Positions 1 through 5,936 of a stretch of DNA of 5,936 bases are shown here, piece by piece. The DNA is taken from contig DFIB01000100.1 of the NCBI GenBank assembly GCA_002371375.1, forward strand, positions 1-5,936, given 5' to 3'. Source of the DNA: Mageeibacillus sp. UBA3708. Lineage in GTDB: Bacteria > Bacillota > Clostridia > Saccharofermentanales > Saccharofermentanaceae. The translations under genes were made by a program, and so were the position numbers. Each line of letters opens with the position of its first letter. Position 1 is the stretch's first letter. The notes below the pieces were generated by a model, which saw only the letters and a program-made list of their open reading frames with translations, searched no databases and was not told where the DNA came from.

Positions 1-299
<299 letters not shown>

Positions 300-308
300 G
301 GCTGACAT

Positions 309-794
309 ATGGCTGAAGTTGCCGGTAATAGGATCAAGCTGATAGTGGTAACACCATACAAGACATTCTACGATGGAATGGTTGATATCATCACTATCCC
401 TTCCACGGATGGGGAGATAGGAATAATGTACGGTCATGATCCGCTCGTTGTTGCCTTGAAGCCCGGTATCTGCAGGATCAATATTGACGGCAAGATCAAA
501 CGGTTTACAAGCTCGGAGGGCTATGCCGAGATCGGCCGCCATCAAGCTCTCATCGTTTGCAATTCCGCAGAGTGGCCTGAAGATATCAGCGTTGCACGCA
601 TACTTAAGTCTTACAAAGACGCCACTAAGAAAATGGAAGATGAGAAACGCCAGAACAAGGAAGAGGGAGTACATATAACCTCCGATTCCACCAATATGCT
701 CGGACGTGCCAAAGCACGTATCCATCTTATTGAGCTTGAAGGGTCCGATGCTCAGAAGAGCAGACTTGAATCCCACGGAGACGACCTGGCTTGA
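309..794 (+). CDS. atpC: F1Fo ATP synthase subunit epsilon
   Basis: This encodes the epsilon subunit of the F1 central stalk, which couples gamma rotation to the c-ring and can inhibit ATP hydrolysis through its C-terminal helices. The N-terminal beta-sandwich covers about residues 8-90, with the typical IKLIVVTPYKTFYDG start, the PSTDGEIGIM segment (GEIGI is the family signature), HDPLVVALKPG, and a second half ending AEWPEDISVAR. The helical C-terminal region follows: a charged helix about 98-118, a polar stretch about 119-130, then GRAKARIHLIELEG (~131-145). At 161 residues it is longer than the usual 130-140, and the extra length is in the linker between the two helices and in the tail. 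The ATG lies 9 bases after the atpD stop, with TGAGG at 297-301 as ribosome binding site. Position after atpD is the standard gene order, and this is the last gene of the operon. Confidence 0.95.
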   Translation: MAEVAGNRIKLIVVTPYKTFYDGMVDIITIPSTDGEIGIMYGHDPLVVALKPGICRINIDGKIKRFTSSEGYAEIGRHQALIVCNSAEWPEDISVARILKSYKDATKKMEDEKRQNKEEGVHITSDSTNMLGRAKARIHLIELEGSDAQKSRLESHGDDLA

Positions 795-800
795 GACCGG

Positions 801-1904
801 TCAAAGCGATATCGTCAGGGAGAAGTCCACATCTCCGAATGTTATCTTCTGACCGTTTTTGACCTCATGCTTGACCTCCGGAGTGATCTTCCTGTCATCT
901 ATATAAGTACTGCCGTCTGATGAACAATCGCTCAGATAGACCGTGTCTTCCGTAAGTGTTAACTGTGCGTGAATAGGAGAAACATGGGCACTGTTGATAT
1001 ACAGATCAGACAGGAATCTATCTGAGCCGATCGTCGTCAGATCCTGATAGACGCCATATCTTATAACAGAACCGTCCACAGGCTTAATTGATTCCAGGAA
1101 AGCGCAGTTAAGTCCGTGCTTGCCGGAATCCTCGAACAGGATAAGGCTTTTGTCATTCTGATCATTATCTTCGTCAGATGTAATCTTCTTACGGGCTCCC
1201 CGGAGTACTGTCAGCAGGAATAACACTGCTGCAGCTGCAAGGATTAGAGATAGAGAAGTGTTCATAAATGTGGTAATAAGTGATGCAGCCGACAGTATCA
1301 GAATGTAGAGAAGATCATAGTTGAAAGTATCGGGCATATCTTTTCCTATCGGAGTATTCAGAATGGAAGAAGATGTGCTCACAAACATTTCTTCGTCGTT
1401 ATTCTCTACTGAATATACCAGCCGGGTGATCTCGTCTTCCGATAACACATCTTGAAAGAAGCTTGATCTCAAAAGCGTTTCCATGTTATGCGGGTCGACA
1501 GATGACAGTTTATTCGGTGTTGCTGTCATCTTCGGAAGGCAGCATATACAGATGTCGGATCCCTCGGGATCTGTAAAGACATACTTCGGATCCATACAAA
1601 TAAGTGACGGATTTATCAGCATGTCAATGAGATGATGTATGGATAAGAAAAGGTCACCTGCAGACTTCCTTCTTTTGTCTAACTGCTGCGCCGTATTCTT
1701 ACCGTTATCAAAGTCGCTGACGGGCATCATCCCCGAGAAGTCGAAGGCAAGCTCGTAAAGGTCCCAGGATCTGTTTACATAGACCGGTAGTAAGTGTCTT
1801 GCCTCACCGCTTACAATTATCCGCATGGCATATTCAGATATGCTTGCCGGGTCTGATATCTCCTCAACTGCAAAATGTCCGTAAGGACCTTTCCTTATCA
1901 TCAT
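801..1904 (-). CDS. FHA-domain membrane protein with DUF6382-like N-terminus, Tad-locus associated
   Basis: This is a 367-residue protein of unknown exact function and the last gene of the tad operon. Residues ~25-125 match my recollection of DUF6382 (HLLPVYVN, LYELAFDFSGMMPVSDF, then DMLINPSLICMDPKYVFTDPEG), a clostridial domain often joined to FHA and found near Flp pilus genes. Residues ~197-213 and ~216-235 are two hydrophobic helices followed by a basic RGARKK, so both ends probably face the cytoplasm. Residues ~289-366 form an FHA fold: IGSDRFLSDLYI, HVSPIHAQL, then SSDGSTYIDD and KNGQKITFGD. Ser309 and His312 of the SxxH motif are present, but the usual GR is GS (Ser294) and the usual NG is DG (Asp330), so phosphothreonine binding is doubtful. 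The ATG at 1904 lies 18 bases after the pilin stop, with GAGG at 1913-1916 eight bases upstream. A membrane-anchored accessory or regulatory role is inferred only. Confidence 0.82.
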   Translation of the reverse strand: MMIRKGPYGHFAVEEISDPASISEYAMRIIVSGEARHLLPVYVNRSWDLYELAFDFSGMMPVSDFDNGKNTAQQLDKRRKSAGDLFLSIHHLIDMLINPSLICMDPKYVFTDPEGSDICICCLPKMTATPNKLSSVDPHNMETLLRSSFFQDVLSEDEITRLVYSVENNDEEMFVSTSSSILNTPIGKDMPDTFNYDLLYILILSAASLITTFMNTSLSLILAAAAVLFLLTVLRGARKKITSDEDNDQNDKSLILFEDSGKHGLNCAFLESIKPVDGSVIRYGVYQDLTTIGSDRFLSDLYINSAHVSPIHAQLTLTEDTVYLSDCSSDGSTYIDDRKITPEVKHEVKNGQKITFGDVDFSLTISL

Positions 1905-1922
1905 ACATCTATCCTCGATTCA

Positions 1923-2093
1923 TCAGAATGCCGATGTTATCTTTGCATCATCAAAGCAGAAATCCATTATGTTGCCTGCAAATGCCATCAATCCTTCTCT
2001 GAATATAAGAGCAAGTGCGACAAGCACCGCAATTATAATGACGATCTCCACAGTTCCCATTCCTTTTTTGGACCCTTTAATCTTTTTTCTCAT
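1923..2093 (-). CDS. Flp1-type pilin (type IVb prepilin)
   Basis: This is a 56-residue prepilin and probably the structural subunit of the pilus. It has a short basic leader (MRKKIKGSKKG), then MGTVEIVIIIAVLVALALIF, which is one long hydrophobic helix with Glu16 at position +5 after Gly11. That is the prepilin-peptidase cleavage pattern (cut expected between Gly11 and Met12, giving a mature chain of 45 residues). The tail is short and acidic and contains one Cys (DFCFDD). Size and motif fit the Flp1 family of type IVb pilins seen in clostridial Tad loci. An upstream in-frame ATG at 2165 would add 24 residues inside the tadBC gene; I prefer 2093 because AAGGAGG at 2102-2108 sits eight bases before it and the resulting leader has the expected length. 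It starts 20 bases after the tadBC stop. Confidence 0.88.
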   Translation of the reverse strand: MRKKIKGSKKGMGTVEIVIIIAVLVALALIFREGLMAFAGNIMDFCFDDAKITSAF

Positions 2094-2101
2094 TTTTCCT
2101 T

Positions 2102-2108
2102 CCTCCTT
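2102..2108 (-). promoter_or_regulatory. Strong ribosome binding site of the Flp1 pilin gene
   Basis: On the minus strand this reads AAGGAGG, eight bases before the ATG at 2093. It is the best Shine-Dalgarno match in the operon and lies entirely in the gap after the tadBC stop. It fixes the pilin start and suggests high translation, as expected for the major structural subunit. Confidence 0.85.
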
Positions 2109-2113
2109 ATGTT

Positions 2114-3691
2114 TTATATGCCAAGCGAAATAATTGCAGGTGTCATTGCGACCAAAAGAACGCAAACGAAGTCCAGTGTCATTGGGAGCAGAAGACCTAA
2201 AGCTTCACGCTCCTGCTTCTTCCTGGCTGCATTGCGGCACAGGTTCCAGCAGGCGGATGCCTGCAGGGATAAAAGATTCAGCACTTCACTGCTGCCGAGT
2301 CTTCCGTATCTTGCAACGAGGAGCAGAGCCGACTGGGCTTCAGGTATCTGAATCCTCAGAGAGAATCTCTCAACTGCATCAGAGGCTGAGGAGCCAGACA
2401 GTATCATTGCTCTAAGGCTCTTGATCTCTCCTGCCAGAACGCACTTGTCTTCGAATGCGGAAGAGCATATCTCTATTGCCTTCGGAAGCTGCATTCCGGC
2501 TTCAAGTAATGTTGACATAAGACACATGAACAGCGGTATGTCCTTCATCAGGTATTCTCTCTTGAGTTCCGCGGTGTGGTGTATATCCCTGTTATTAAGT
2601 ACAGGCATTATTACTGCAAAGAACAGTGCGAAGATGACCGGTTTGCCGGCAAGATAAAGCACAGTACCGGCAAGTACAAGTGACAGTACGGTAGTAACGA
2701 TCTGCTTTCTGATAAACCTGTCATAAGCCGCTTTAGGATCATGTGACAGTTCGCTGAACAGTTCGTGCCTTGCAGCCGTGAATCCCTGCGGAAGGAGCCT
2801 CATTGCCAGATCGGCAAGACGGCATTTGCGGTCGGACGTGATATCTGTATCATCTGTATTGGCTCTGACTTTCTTATCCTCTGCGGAATGTGAGATGAAT
2901 CTGAAGAGGAGGGCGGCAGAAATGACGCAGAGCGCAAATGCTGCTATCAGCAGTATAGATCCTGTTCCTGTATTCTTCGCTGCCGCCATGTAGTCGTGGC
3001 TCATATGATTAAGCGCAAACGTGATCGCAAACGGCATGACAGACAGTATTACAGCCTCTGCATTCTTGCCGGCGTTGAGTGCGGATATCTCCGATTCCAC
3101 TGCATTCATCTCGGAGAGCATCTGACAGCTGCTCCTAAGTATAGCCAGACTGTTGTTGCCTATCTTGCCGGATATGGCAAGAGCGTGGAAAATAGGAATC
3201 GTCTCCGGGAAGTTGATCTCCCTGCCGAATGAATGGAGGGCCTCTTCCAGAGACACGTGCATACGCAGGTTGTTCTCCAGATTTATAAGCGGCTTTACCA
3301 GTACGCTCTTCTTTCCGAAAGTATGCTCGATCACCGGTCTTACCAGTTCGAGTGACCTCTCGATAGAATACCCTGAACTTACACTTGTGCAGAGCACCTG
3401 AAGGAGCACCAGAAGCTGCGTCCTAAGATTCCTGTATCTTCCCGAATATATCTTGAGAGCCGATTCTCTCCACGGAAAGAATCCCAGTACCGCCGAACAG
3501 ATAAGCCTGATCTGAACCGAATCAATGAATACTGACGACAGCATGAACAATGCAATTGCAAAAAGCGGATAAGCCCACAGGCTTTTGATCAGGAAAGACT
3601 GCCTCGGTGTAAGCGCCCGCGCTTCATGCCCGGCATCATCCGTTGTAAACAGCGACCGCTGCGAGTTCTTCTTTAGTGACCATGCATTCAA
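2114..3691 (-). CDS. Fused TadB-TadC inner-membrane platform protein of Tad pilus
   Basis: This is a 525-residue polytopic membrane protein with two type II secretion F (T2SSF/GspF) units, where most Tad systems use two separate ~300-residue proteins, TadB and TadC. The N-terminal half has hydrophobic helices at ~40-57 and ~60-75, a cytoplasmic T2SSF unit at ~88-210 (TQLLVLLQVLCTSVSSGYSIERSL, then LEEALHSFG and ALAISGKIGNN) and helices at ~213-230 and ~245-265. A charged linker (~266-325) follows. The C-terminal half has helices at ~328-347 and ~348-365, a second T2SSF unit at ~381-490 (KDIPLFMCLMSTLLEAGMQ, then RYGRLGSSEVLNLLS) and a final hydrophobic segment ~497-523. It should form the platform that works with the TadA ATPase. 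The start is a TTG inside the end of tadA (56-base overlap), chosen because AAAGGAGG lies eight bases upstream; an ATG at 3772 would need a long extra overlap and has no comparable site. Confidence 0.85.
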   Translation of the reverse strand: MNAWSLKKNSQRSLFTTDDAGHEARALTPRQSFLIKSLWAYPLFAIALFMLSSVFIDSVQIRLICSAVLGFFPWRESALKIYSGRYRNLRTQLLVLLQVLCTSVSSGYSIERSLELVRPVIEHTFGKKSVLVKPLINLENNLRMHVSLEEALHSFGREINFPETIPIFHALAISGKIGNNSLAILRSSCQMLSEMNAVESEISALNAGKNAEAVILSVMPFAITFALNHMSHDYMAAAKNTGTGSILLIAAFALCVISAALLFRFISHSAEDKKVRANTDDTDITSDRKCRLADLAMRLLPQGFTAARHELFSELSHDPKAAYDRFIRKQIVTTVLSLVLAGTVLYLAGKPVIFALFFAVIMPVLNNRDIHHTAELKREYLMKDIPLFMCLMSTLLEAGMQLPKAIEICSSAFEDKCVLAGEIKSLRAMILSGSSASDAVERFSLRIQIPEAQSALLLVARYGRLGSSEVLNLLSLQASACWNLCRNAARKKQEREALGLLLPMTLDFVCVLLVAMTPAIISLGI

Positions 3692-4835
3692 GATTCTCAC
3701 CTCCTTTGTTGACGAATAATTTCCTGAGACAGTATTCAGATCCCTTGGCAGGGAGGACCTGGGATATCTCATCTATGAACCTTCTTCCTGACTTGTTGCG
3801 GGTTATGTGAATGATCAGATCCACACCCATCGATACTTGCGTAACGATCGCTTCGAAAGGCAGTCCTGATCCCGCCATTATCATGCCCGTCAGCCTCTCC
3901 AGCATCTCGATGCAGGAATTACCGTGTCCCGTGCAGAATGATCCCTGATGCCCGGAGTTCATAGCTGTCAGCATATCGGCACTCTCGGCACCTCTGACCT
4001 CTCCGACGATTATCCGGTCCGGTCTCATTCTGAGTGCTGTCCTTATCATCATTCCGATATTGACTTCTCCCGAACCGTCGGGTCCGGCGATCCGGGCTTC
4101 CATCCTTACGAGATTCTTGATTCCCTGAAGATTGAGCTCCGCAGAATCTTCTATAGTTACTACGCGTTCATCGGGAGGAATAAACGAGGACAGAGTGTTA
4201 AGGAACGTCGTCTTGCCGCTTCCTGTGCCTCCGCAAAGGAATATCGTCTTGCGGTTGACTACACATTCTGACAGAAATCTGGCAGCTTCCTCGCTTATGA
4301 ATCCCTGTCTGATCAGTGTCACTATATCCTGTCTGATACCGGTGAATTTGCGTATCGTTATGATAGGTCCGTCAGGCGCGACGGGAGGAAGCACGGCATT
4401 CGCTCTTGATCCGTCGGGGAGTCTTAAATCTGCGATTGGATTCGCCTCGTTAAGTGCTCTGTTCTGGTTGGCAAAAAAGCACGATATTATCGTTGTCAGA
4501 GAGGCGCTGTCCTTAAACCTGACGTCTGATCTATAAAGCTTGCCTCCGCGCTCAAAAAACACCTGTTCCGGACCGTTGACCATTATCTCGGTAATGGTCG
4601 GATCTTCCATCAGCGGTTCTATAACATCGAGCCTTCTGAGACTGTTGAATATCTTCATTGCCAGCTCGCGCTTTGTCTCGAGATTCATGCCGGTGGATGA
4701 CGTCTGTTCGGCTATCGCATCTGATATCATCTGCTTGAGCTTCTGGTCAGATGGATCAGGATCATTATGAAGGGAACTGAGCACGTAGTACGTGAGCCTT
4801 TCCTTGATCTCTTCTATGTCATACTGCGTCTTCAT
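3636..4835 (-). CDS. tadA: TadA/CpaF-type pilus assembly ATPase
   Basis: This is the hexameric cytoplasmic ATPase of the PilT/GspE family (CpaF/TadA branch) that powers Flp pilus assembly. It has 399 residues from the chosen start. Residues ~1-115 are the N-terminal domain, including the family segment PTITEIMVNGPEQVFFERGGKL. The PIADLRLPDGSRANAVLPP stretch (~133-151) and IITIRKF precede the catalytic core. The Walker A motif is GGTGSGKT (202-209, Lys208). The Asp box is VTIEDSAEL (~226-234). The Walker B motif is RIIVGEVRG (~274-282, Glu279). The His box is GHQGSFCTGHGNS (~295-307), which differs from the common GHxGSLxTxHANS only at minor positions. All catalytic residues are present, so the protein should be active. 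The ATG at 4835 overlaps the end of the upstream tadZ-like gene by 17 bases and has AGGAG at 4842-4846, six bases before it; in-frame ATGs at 4853 and 4898 lack such a site. Confidence 0.95.
   Translation of the reverse strand: MKTQYDIEEIKERLTYYVLSSLHNDPDPSDQKLKQMISDAIAEQTSSTGMNLETKRELAMKIFNSLRRLDVIEPLMEDPTITEIMVNGPEQVFFERGGKLYRSDVRFKDSASLTTIISCFFANQNRALNEANPIADLRLPDGSRANAVLPPVAPDGPIITIRKFTGIRQDIVTLIRQGFISEEAARFLSECVVNRKTIFLCGGTGSGKTTFLNTLSSFIPPDERVVTIEDSAELNLQGIKNLVRMEARIAGPDGSGEVNIGMMIRTALRMRPDRIIVGEVRGAESADMLTAMNSGHQGSFCTGHGNSCIEMLERLTGMIMAGSGLPFEAIVTQVSMGVDLIIHITRNKSGRRFIDEISQVLPAKGSEYCLRKLFVNKGGENLECMVTKEELAAVAVYNG
3700..3707 (-). promoter_or_regulatory. Ribosome binding site deciding the TTG start of tadBC
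   Basis: The minus strand reads AAAGGAGG, then TGAGAATC, then TTG. The site lies inside the tadA coding sequence, and no ATG in the tadBC frame is near it. The GTG within KEV overlaps the site itself and cannot be the start. The ATGs just downstream are not in the tadBC frame; one of them codes for a Met of TadA. Confidence 0.8.
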
Positions 4836-5706
4836 AACCGTCTCCTGATCCATCGACAACGTCTGATAATTCGAGGTATCTGATCTCGATATCAACACCT
4901 GAAGCCGCCCGTGATACGGATGATATCAGCTCACAGATGCCGTCGTAATACTGCGTCTTGACATCGGGTATCAGAAGTATGATCCTGTCGGCGAATGCTG
5001 CGACTCTTGTCATTATCTCTGATTTGATGCTGTCGGCTACGATGAGAGTGCGTGTGTCGTGCTCTTTGCTTTGTGTGAGTTCTCTTATCTTCTCCGCCAG
5101 GTGTCCGTAGACATCCGGCGGGAAGCTGTTCGGATCGGTATTGCTCGACATCGGCCCCGGTGTAAAAAAGCCTGTCTCGTCCAAAGCGCAATGATCGACG
5201 ATCTCTTCGGGCTTGAATCTTTTTCGCCCGGACAATGACATAAGTTCCACCAGAGATCCTGTAGGTTTTCCTGTGCATTTGATTCTCGGTGCAAGGTCAA
5301 ATCTCAGTGCATAATCGCTGTTCCTTATTCCTGACAGCTCGCTTTCTATGAATCTCTCCCTGTCAGCAACATAGACGAAGGAGAGGAGAAGAGTAACCCC
5401 CGGATCATCCTTCCTTTGAACAGGTGTTGTGCGGGTCTGGATATTCAGTCTCCCCAGCAGTTTTTTGCAGTCTATGATGCCGTCCTCGTAGATCGGAACT
5501 GCGTACTCCATATCCTTGAATGGATCGCCGTATGATATGTTGTCATACAAGACATAGTACTCGTCACAGAAGTTCTCGACATCCCTGACCAGGAGCTCGT
5601 TTGTTCCGTCGGCGATATATGCTTCAGGAGCAAGCGTCTTAAGCCTGTCTGTGAGGAGTTGAAGAGTGTACGGGTCCTTCTCGTAAATCAGAATTCCTGT
5701 TGCCAT
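4819..5706 (-). CDS. TadZ/CpaE-like pilus assembly protein with degenerate ATPase domain
   Basis: This 295-residue protein is the first gene of the tad operon. Residues ~1-90 look like the atypical receiver domain of TadZ/CpaE (GILIYEKDPYTLQLLTDRLKTL, a first strand and helix with an acidic pair). Residues ~102-280 follow the strand-helix order of the MinD/ParA-type domain in this family: GVTLLLSFVY as first strand, ALRFDLAP as second, SLVELMSLSG, GFFTPGP followed by a PPDVYGHLAEKIREL helix, TLIVADS, and DRIILLIPD. However, where the P-loop should be (~110-120) the sequence is VYVADRERFIESEL, with no GxxGxGK[ST]; ATP binding by the usual route is unlikely. The C-terminus is acidic (DGSGDGYEDAV). 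TadZ proteins direct polar placement of Tad machines; that role is inferred here from position before tadA and from weak similarity. The ATG has GGAGG at 5715-5719, eight bases upstream. Confidence 0.68.
   Translation of the reverse strand: MATGILIYEKDPYTLQLLTDRLKTLAPEAYIADGTNELLVRDVENFCDEYYVLYDNISYGDPFKDMEYAVPIYEDGIIDCKKLLGRLNIQTRTTPVQRKDDPGVTLLLSFVYVADRERFIESELSGIRNSDYALRFDLAPRIKCTGKPTGSLVELMSLSGRKRFKPEEIVDHCALDETGFFTPGPMSSNTDPNSFPPDVYGHLAEKIRELTQSKEHDTRTLIVADSIKSEIMTRVAAFADRIILLIPDVKTQYYDGICELISSVSRAASGVDIEIRYLELSDVVDGSGDGYEDAV
4842..4846 (-). promoter_or_regulatory. Ribosome binding site deciding the tadA start
   Basis: The minus strand reads AGGAG followed by ACGGTT and ATG (4835). It lies within the last codons of the preceding tadZ-like gene. 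It favours 4835 over the in-frame ATGs at 4853 and 4898, and indicates translational coupling of the two genes. Confidence 0.7.
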
Positions 5707-5836
5707 CGATCTTTCCTCCGTATTGTTTTTGTAAATTCATCTGCTTGTCAGTGAGCATAACAGCAAAAAGGCTTAGAAAAGCTCCGAATTAATACGAAAA
5801 TCTGACAATTTGTAATCAATTGTAATCAAAATTAAT
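5707..5836. promoter_or_regulatory. Divergent intergenic region upstream of the tad operon
   Basis: This AT-rich stretch separates the tadZ-like gene from the divergent promoter and riboswitch. It must hold the tad operon promoter, but none is clear. The best minus-strand candidate is TTGATT (5814-5819) with TATTAA (5789-5794), at a poor spacing of 19 bases. It would give a leader of roughly 75 bases. No c-di-GMP or other known riboswitch core was recognised in that leader, and no open frame with a ribosome binding site is present. Confidence 0.35.
5810..5829. repeat. Perfect tandem 10-base repeat, candidate operator
   Basis: TTGTAATCAA occurs twice head to tail without a gap (5810-5819 and 5820-5829). 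Each unit has short TTG/CAA inverted ends. The 10-base period equals about one helical turn, so a protein could contact both units from the same face. The repeat lies seven bases upstream of the -35 element of the divergent + strand promoter, at about -63 to -44 of the expected start site, and overlaps the only candidate -35 element of the tad promoter on the other strand. Operator function is an inference. Confidence 0.45.
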
Positions 5837-5866
5837 TTGACTAAATAACAGGCTTAGGCGTAAAAT
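5837..5866 (+). promoter_or_regulatory. Sigma-A-like promoter for the SAM riboswitch transcript
   Basis: TTGACT at 5837-5842 (five of six matches to TTGACA) and TAAAAT at 5861-5866 (five of six matches to TATAAT) are separated by 18 bases. Transcription should start near 5873, about 20-25 bases before the conserved riboswitch core. This is the best promoter match in the window. Confidence 0.7.
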
Positions 5867-5888
5867 AAATAAGCTAATTTATATATAA

Positions 5889-5936
5889 GTTCACTGCTTA
5901 TCAAGAGAGGCGGAGGGATACGGCCCTGTGAAGCCC
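5889..5936 (+). ncRNA. SAM-I (S-box) riboswitch aptamer, 5' part, cut by window end
   Basis: The + strand carries the conserved 5' half of the S-box aptamer: GCTTATCAAGAGAGG (5896-5910), CGGAGGGA (5911-5918), GGCCC (5922-5926) and TGAAGCCC (5929-5936), in the correct order and spacing. The match to the well-known S-box core (CTTATCAAGAGAGGTGGAGGGA, then GGCCC, then TGAAxCCCGGCAACC) is nearly base for base, apart from one extra base in the loop before GGCCC. The window ends just before the expected GGCAACC. S-box RNAs bind S-adenosylmethionine and, in Bacillota, usually stop transcription of methionine or SAM biosynthesis and transport genes when SAM is plentiful. The regulated gene is beyond the right edge and transcribed away from the tad operon. 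The exact 5' boundary of helix P1 is uncertain because its partner strand is outside the window. Confidence 0.9.

Noticed and set aside
819..836. GGAGA...TCTCC inverted repeat as a terminator of the atp operon
   Set aside because: The stem is only five base pairs with an eight-base loop and no following T-run, and it lies inside the conserved FHA coding sequence.
2094..2165. 24-residue N-terminal extension of the Flp1 pilin from an upstream ATG at 2165
   Set aside because: It overlaps the tadBC coding end and would make the prepilin leader about 35 residues; the ATG at 2093 has a near-perfect Shine-Dalgarno and gives a normal short basic leader.
1875..2351. A 158-codon + strand frame crossing the pilin gene and the end of tadBC
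   Set aside because: It is antisense to three clear genes, with low-complexity Ser/His/Cys-rich translation and no known motif.
5715..5755. Minus-strand CTGACA...AACAAT as the tad promoter
   Set aside because: The start site would fall inside the ribosome binding site of the tadZ-like gene, leaving no usable leader.
5707..5800. A c-di-GMP (GEMM) riboswitch in the tad leader, as pilus operons sometimes have
   Set aside because: No conserved GEMM core or paired helices were seen in the minus-strand leader.

Overview
The window looks like a chromosomal segment of a Gram-positive, Clostridia-type member of the Bacillota with moderate GC. The evidence is strong AGGAGG-type ribosome binding sites, the start of an S-box (SAM-I) riboswitch, and a Tad/Flp pilus locus whose pilin and FHA protein resemble those of clostridia. 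The species cannot be named from the sequence.

Left part (1-794, + strand): the 3' end of an F1Fo ATP synthase operon. It holds the C-terminal ~98 residues of the beta subunit (atpD, cut by the window edge), then, after 9 bases, a complete and rather long epsilon subunit (atpC). This operon converges on the next gene set with only 6 bases between the two stop codons and no recognisable intrinsic terminator.

Central part (5706-801, - strand): a compact five-gene Tad (Flp, type IVb/type IVc-like) pilus operon. Read in transcription order it is a TadZ/CpaE-like protein with no P-loop, the TadA/CpaF secretion ATPase with intact catalytic motifs, a single 525-residue membrane protein with two T2SSF units that looks like TadB fused to TadC, a 56-residue Flp1-type pilin, and an FHA protein with a DUF6382-like N-terminus and two membrane helices. 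Genes overlap or lie within about 20 bases of each other and each has its own Shine-Dalgarno sequence, so one co-translated unit is likely. The expected model is that TadA powers, and the TadBC platform supports, assembly of Flp1 pilin at the membrane, with the TadZ-like protein placing the machine and the FHA protein as a membrane-linked accessory or regulator. No prepilin peptidase, CpaB/RcpC or TadE/F pseudopilin is encoded here. The cluster is closed by atpC on one side and by the intergenic region and a divergent unit on the other, so these functions must come from elsewhere or be absent.

Right part (5707-5936): an AT-rich divergent intergenic region. It carries a good + strand sigma-A-like promoter, a perfect tandem 10-base repeat just upstream of that promoter, and the first ~46 bases of a SAM-I riboswitch that runs off the window. 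A methionine or SAM metabolism or transport gene is therefore expected just beyond the right edge. The tad promoter must also lie here but is not clear.
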